64,000 nucleotides of DNA from JABAAE01 sp036336715 (GTDB lineage Bacteria > Planctomycetota > Planctomycetia > Pirellulales > Pirellulaceae). The DNA lies in contig JAYZFP010000177.1 in the NCBI GenBank assembly GCA_036336715.1, forward strand, positions 8,752 through 72,751. The letters run 5' to 3'. Position 1 is the first letter of the stretch. Each line of letters begins with the position of its first letter. This document shows, piece after piece, positions 62,090 through 64,000 of this stretch. Both the position numbers and the translations under genes were made by a program. Under the pieces are notes generated by a model. The model did not search any database. It had not been told where the DNA came from and saw only the letters and a list, made by a program, of their open reading frames with translations.

Positions 62090-64000
62090 CTAATGATTGA
62101 ATCGAAATTCGGCAGAATTCAAAAGGCTCCAGACAAGCTCCCTGGCAGCCTCCTTGTTGCGGTCGCTGGACTCGAGGTAAGCAGCAATCTGGCCAATTTC
62201 TTCATCGTCAGGCATCCGCGACAGGACTGCCAAATACAGTTCCTCGGCCGCAACCCGGTGATCACCGGCCTTGATCATCCGATCTGTGACGTTTCCCGAC
62301 GCCGGATTGACGTAAGAGTTCAGCGTGCTTCCATTGACGGCAAACAGCGCCTGATCGGCGGTGGCAAAGAAATCACCCTGCGGTTGACCTGCGCCGGCAC
62401 CGTAGTAGCGTACGAAATTCTGCAAGTGCCCCTTGAGAACGTTGAATGTAGCCTCCTCCACCTGCCTCAGCTGGTCCCGTGTCAGTTGTGCCCCGCTTGG
62501 GAGCGAAAATTTTTTCCGCAGCTTGGCCTCCTCGCCGGCAAAATAGCGTTGATAGACACCGGTTACCCTCAGAGTGCTCCAGCAGTACTGCTCGGGAGTC
62601 AGCGGACGGAGCAGCGAAAGGACATGGCTCCTGGAAAGGCGCACCACCAGCGAATCCTCAATCCGGTTTCGGCGGAAGACAAGTTCCTCGGACGGCTCCC
62701 CCGACGATCCCTTGGCAACATTCACCTCTTCATTCAATTTTGAAAATTCAAGCAGCTTCTCCAGGGTTGCCAGGCGGGACTGCATGGTCGTTCGAAGGGA
62801 CACTAGGTCAGCTACGTTGGACCGATGCAGGCGGACCGGTTTTTCGGCCTCAGCCAATGCCTGCCTGAGAGGAAGCCGGTTTGCGTACCCCTGCTTGAGC
62901 CCCTTTTTACTTGCTTCCCACTTCAGCTGACTGGCCTTGTATTTTTTTTCGGCATCCGCATTTTTGGCCATTTTCGCCTTGCTGGAGGCCTTGAGTTTTT
63001 CCAGTTTCTCCCGCACCCTTTTCTGCAAAGCCTGCACGTCACCGTCTTTGACAATTTCCACCGCTTTCGCAAGAGGCCCCACCGCCCGCGTCAATTCCTG
63101 GACAACATTCACCTCGCTCTCGGCCTGTTTCCTGCCAGCTTCCCAAGCGGCCTTGAGCTTGCCGGTCTGGCTGTCCAGTGTGGCATATTCCTTGCGCAGC
63201 TTTTCCACCTCCAGCGCAGCAGGGATGTAGCGGGCTTCTTTTTCCTGCCATTGATCAGCTGCCAGGTCATAATGTTCACGTGCCTTGTGGATCTTTTTTT
63301 CCAGCTCGACCAGTGCCGCCTGCAGTTTTTCCTTTTCAATTTTGACCTCCGAATCCAGGTTTGGAATCCGTGGGAGATCGTAGATTCGCTGATAGGCTTT
63401 TGAGAGTGCGACCTGGACGAGAAATTCCTTCATGTTGAATTTCATAGCCACCATTCGCTCACCAAGTTCCCGCATCAGCCGAGGACGAGAGGGTGGGTTG
63501 TCACGATGATGAAAATCGGGGGGATCCACCAGCCCTCGCCCCATCATCATGCCCCACAGGCGGTTGGCGATGTTTTCGTTGAATGCACGGTTGGATCCGT
63601 CGGTCGCGTGGATCGCCATCATCTGGCGTCGACTGTGAAGCGGACGGGTTTTCACGCTACCGGAGGTTGGCATCCTGTCCGGCTCCAACATCGATTTCTC
63701 CCCGACCAGCCGAGGCCCCGTTCGGTGTTTGGTGTCCTTGACAAACACCGATTCGAAACTGATGTCATTGCCATCTTTTTCGGCGTAAATCTTCACCGCC
63801 ACCGGCTTGCCAGGCTTTCCTTCCTTGTCAGGCGGACCCGGTTTGTTAACCGTTTTGATGTAACCGGGTGCCACGAATGCAAGCAAGCCCTGGTAATCGG
63901 ACTGCAGGTAGTCATCGACAAGAGGATGGTCGTGGCATTGGGCACATTGAAGGTCCCGGCCAAAGAAGATTCGGCCGATATCTCGAGTCAAAAGGTTCGG
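62090..64000 (-). CDS. DUF1549/DUF1553 protein with long coiled-coil insertion, partial
   Basis: The reading frame runs off the right end of the window, so the N-terminus is missing; about 636 residues are visible. It begins in DUF1549 (GRIFFGRDLQCAQCHDHPLVDDY). The start of DUF1553 follows (NRLWGMMMGRGLVDPPDF, FNMKEFLVQVALSKAYQRI). A roughly 200-residue Lys/Glu/Ala-rich coiled coil comes next (about 63345-62730). The end of DUF1553 (LTPEQYCWSTLRVTGVYQRYF, LYLAVLSRMPDDEEIGQIAAYLE) closes the protein. The second gene set of this type in the window, it is followed at 11 bp by its DUF1501 partner. Confidence 0.9.
   Translation of the reverse strand, partial: PNLLTRDIGRIFFGRDLQCAQCHDHPLVDDYLQSDYQGLLAFVAPGYIKTVNKPGPPDKEGKPGKPVAVKIYAEKDGNDISFESVFVKDTKHRTGPRLVGEKSMLEPDRMPTSGSVKTRPLHSRRQMMAIHATDGSNRAFNENIANRLWGMMMGRGLVDPPDFHHRDNPPSRPRLMRELGERMVAMKFNMKEFLVQVALSKAYQRIYDLPRIPNLDSEVKIEKEKLQAALVELEKKIHKAREHYDLAADQWQEKEARYIPAALEVEKLRKEYATLDSQTGKLKAAWEAGRKQAESEVNVVQELTRAVGPLAKAVEIVKDGDVQALQKRVREKLEKLKASSKAKMAKNADAEKKYKASQLKWEASKKGLKQGYANRLPLRQALAEAEKPVRLHRSNVADLVSLRTTMQSRLATLEKLLEFSKLNEEVNVAKGSSGEPSEELVFRRNRIEDSLVVRLSRSHVLSLLRPLTPEQYCWSTLRVTGVYQRYFAGEEAKLRKKFSLPSGAQLTRDQLRQVEEATFNVLKGHLQNFVRYYGAGAGQPQGDFFATADQALFAVNGSTLNSYVNPASGNVTDRMIKAGDHRVAAEELYLAVLSRMPDDEEIGQIAAYLESSDRNKEAARELVWSLLNSAEFRFNH

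Overview
The window looks like about 64 kb of a Planctomycetota chromosome, probably from a marine, polysaccharide-degrading member; the genus cannot be named from sequence alone. The signs are protein families typical of that phylum: two DUF1549/DUF1553 plus DUF1501 gene sets, a PVC-type CxxCH heme protein with HEAT repeats, DUF1080, an SHD1-domain protein, a CRTAC1-like FG-GAP/ASPIC protein, a sulfatase, MoxR/DUF58, and an ABC permease fused to a CPBP protease. Many starts are GTG or TTG with weak ribosome binding sites, and long antisense shadow ORFs are common. I found no rRNA, tRNA, CRISPR array or prophage.

Layout. 1-5.7 kb (minus strand): a Tat-exported molybdopterin oxidoreductase operon (four-cluster Fe-S subunit, catalytic subunit, TorD-type chaperone, then a secreted transglutaminase-like protein), after a truncated AAA-type C-terminus. 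5.7-7.0 kb: no convincing gene, but two short tandem duplications. 7-9 kb: a small membrane protein and clpX with a terminator. 9-16.3 kb: secreted proteins, an orphan OleA-like thiolase, and a CRTAC1-like gene interrupted by one in-frame TGA. 16.3-24.5 kb: Ser/Thr kinase, DUF2617 protein, tandem GGDEF protein, TPR protein, L-fuconate dehydratase divergent from a Gfo/Idh/MocA oxidoreductase. 24.6-36 kb: selB, SRPBCC protein, trmL, sialate O-acetylesterase-like protein, a sugar isomerase-like protein, ABC transporter with CPBP fusion, zinc-ribbon membrane protein. 36-47 kb: CxxCH heme/HEAT protein, DUF1501, DUF1549/1553, DUF1080, DUF58, MoxR. 47-56.4 kb: queG and a type I secretion locus (small unknown protein, RTX metalloprotease, HlyB-like and HlyD-like proteins). 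56.6-64 kb: sulfatase, IS200-like transposase gene, WD40 protein, second DUF1501 and DUF1549/1553 pair, running off the window.

The most interesting signal is the CRTAC1-like gene (13077-15539). One in-frame TGA splits an otherwise continuous, conserved reading frame, giving a predicted G-U-T-C motif. A perfect 6-bp hairpin with a G-containing loop lies 21 nt downstream, the usual place for a bacterial SECIS. The same window carries selB, the selenocysteine-specific elongation factor. Together these make a candidate selenoprotein in a family not usually annotated as one. Other items worth checking are the orphan OleA homologue, the RTX protease with four adhesin-like repeats plus a small unknown partner, the IS200-like transposase with Phe at the catalytic Tyr position beside a 35-bp palindrome, and a His-for-Cys change in a ferredoxin cluster of the molybdoenzyme.
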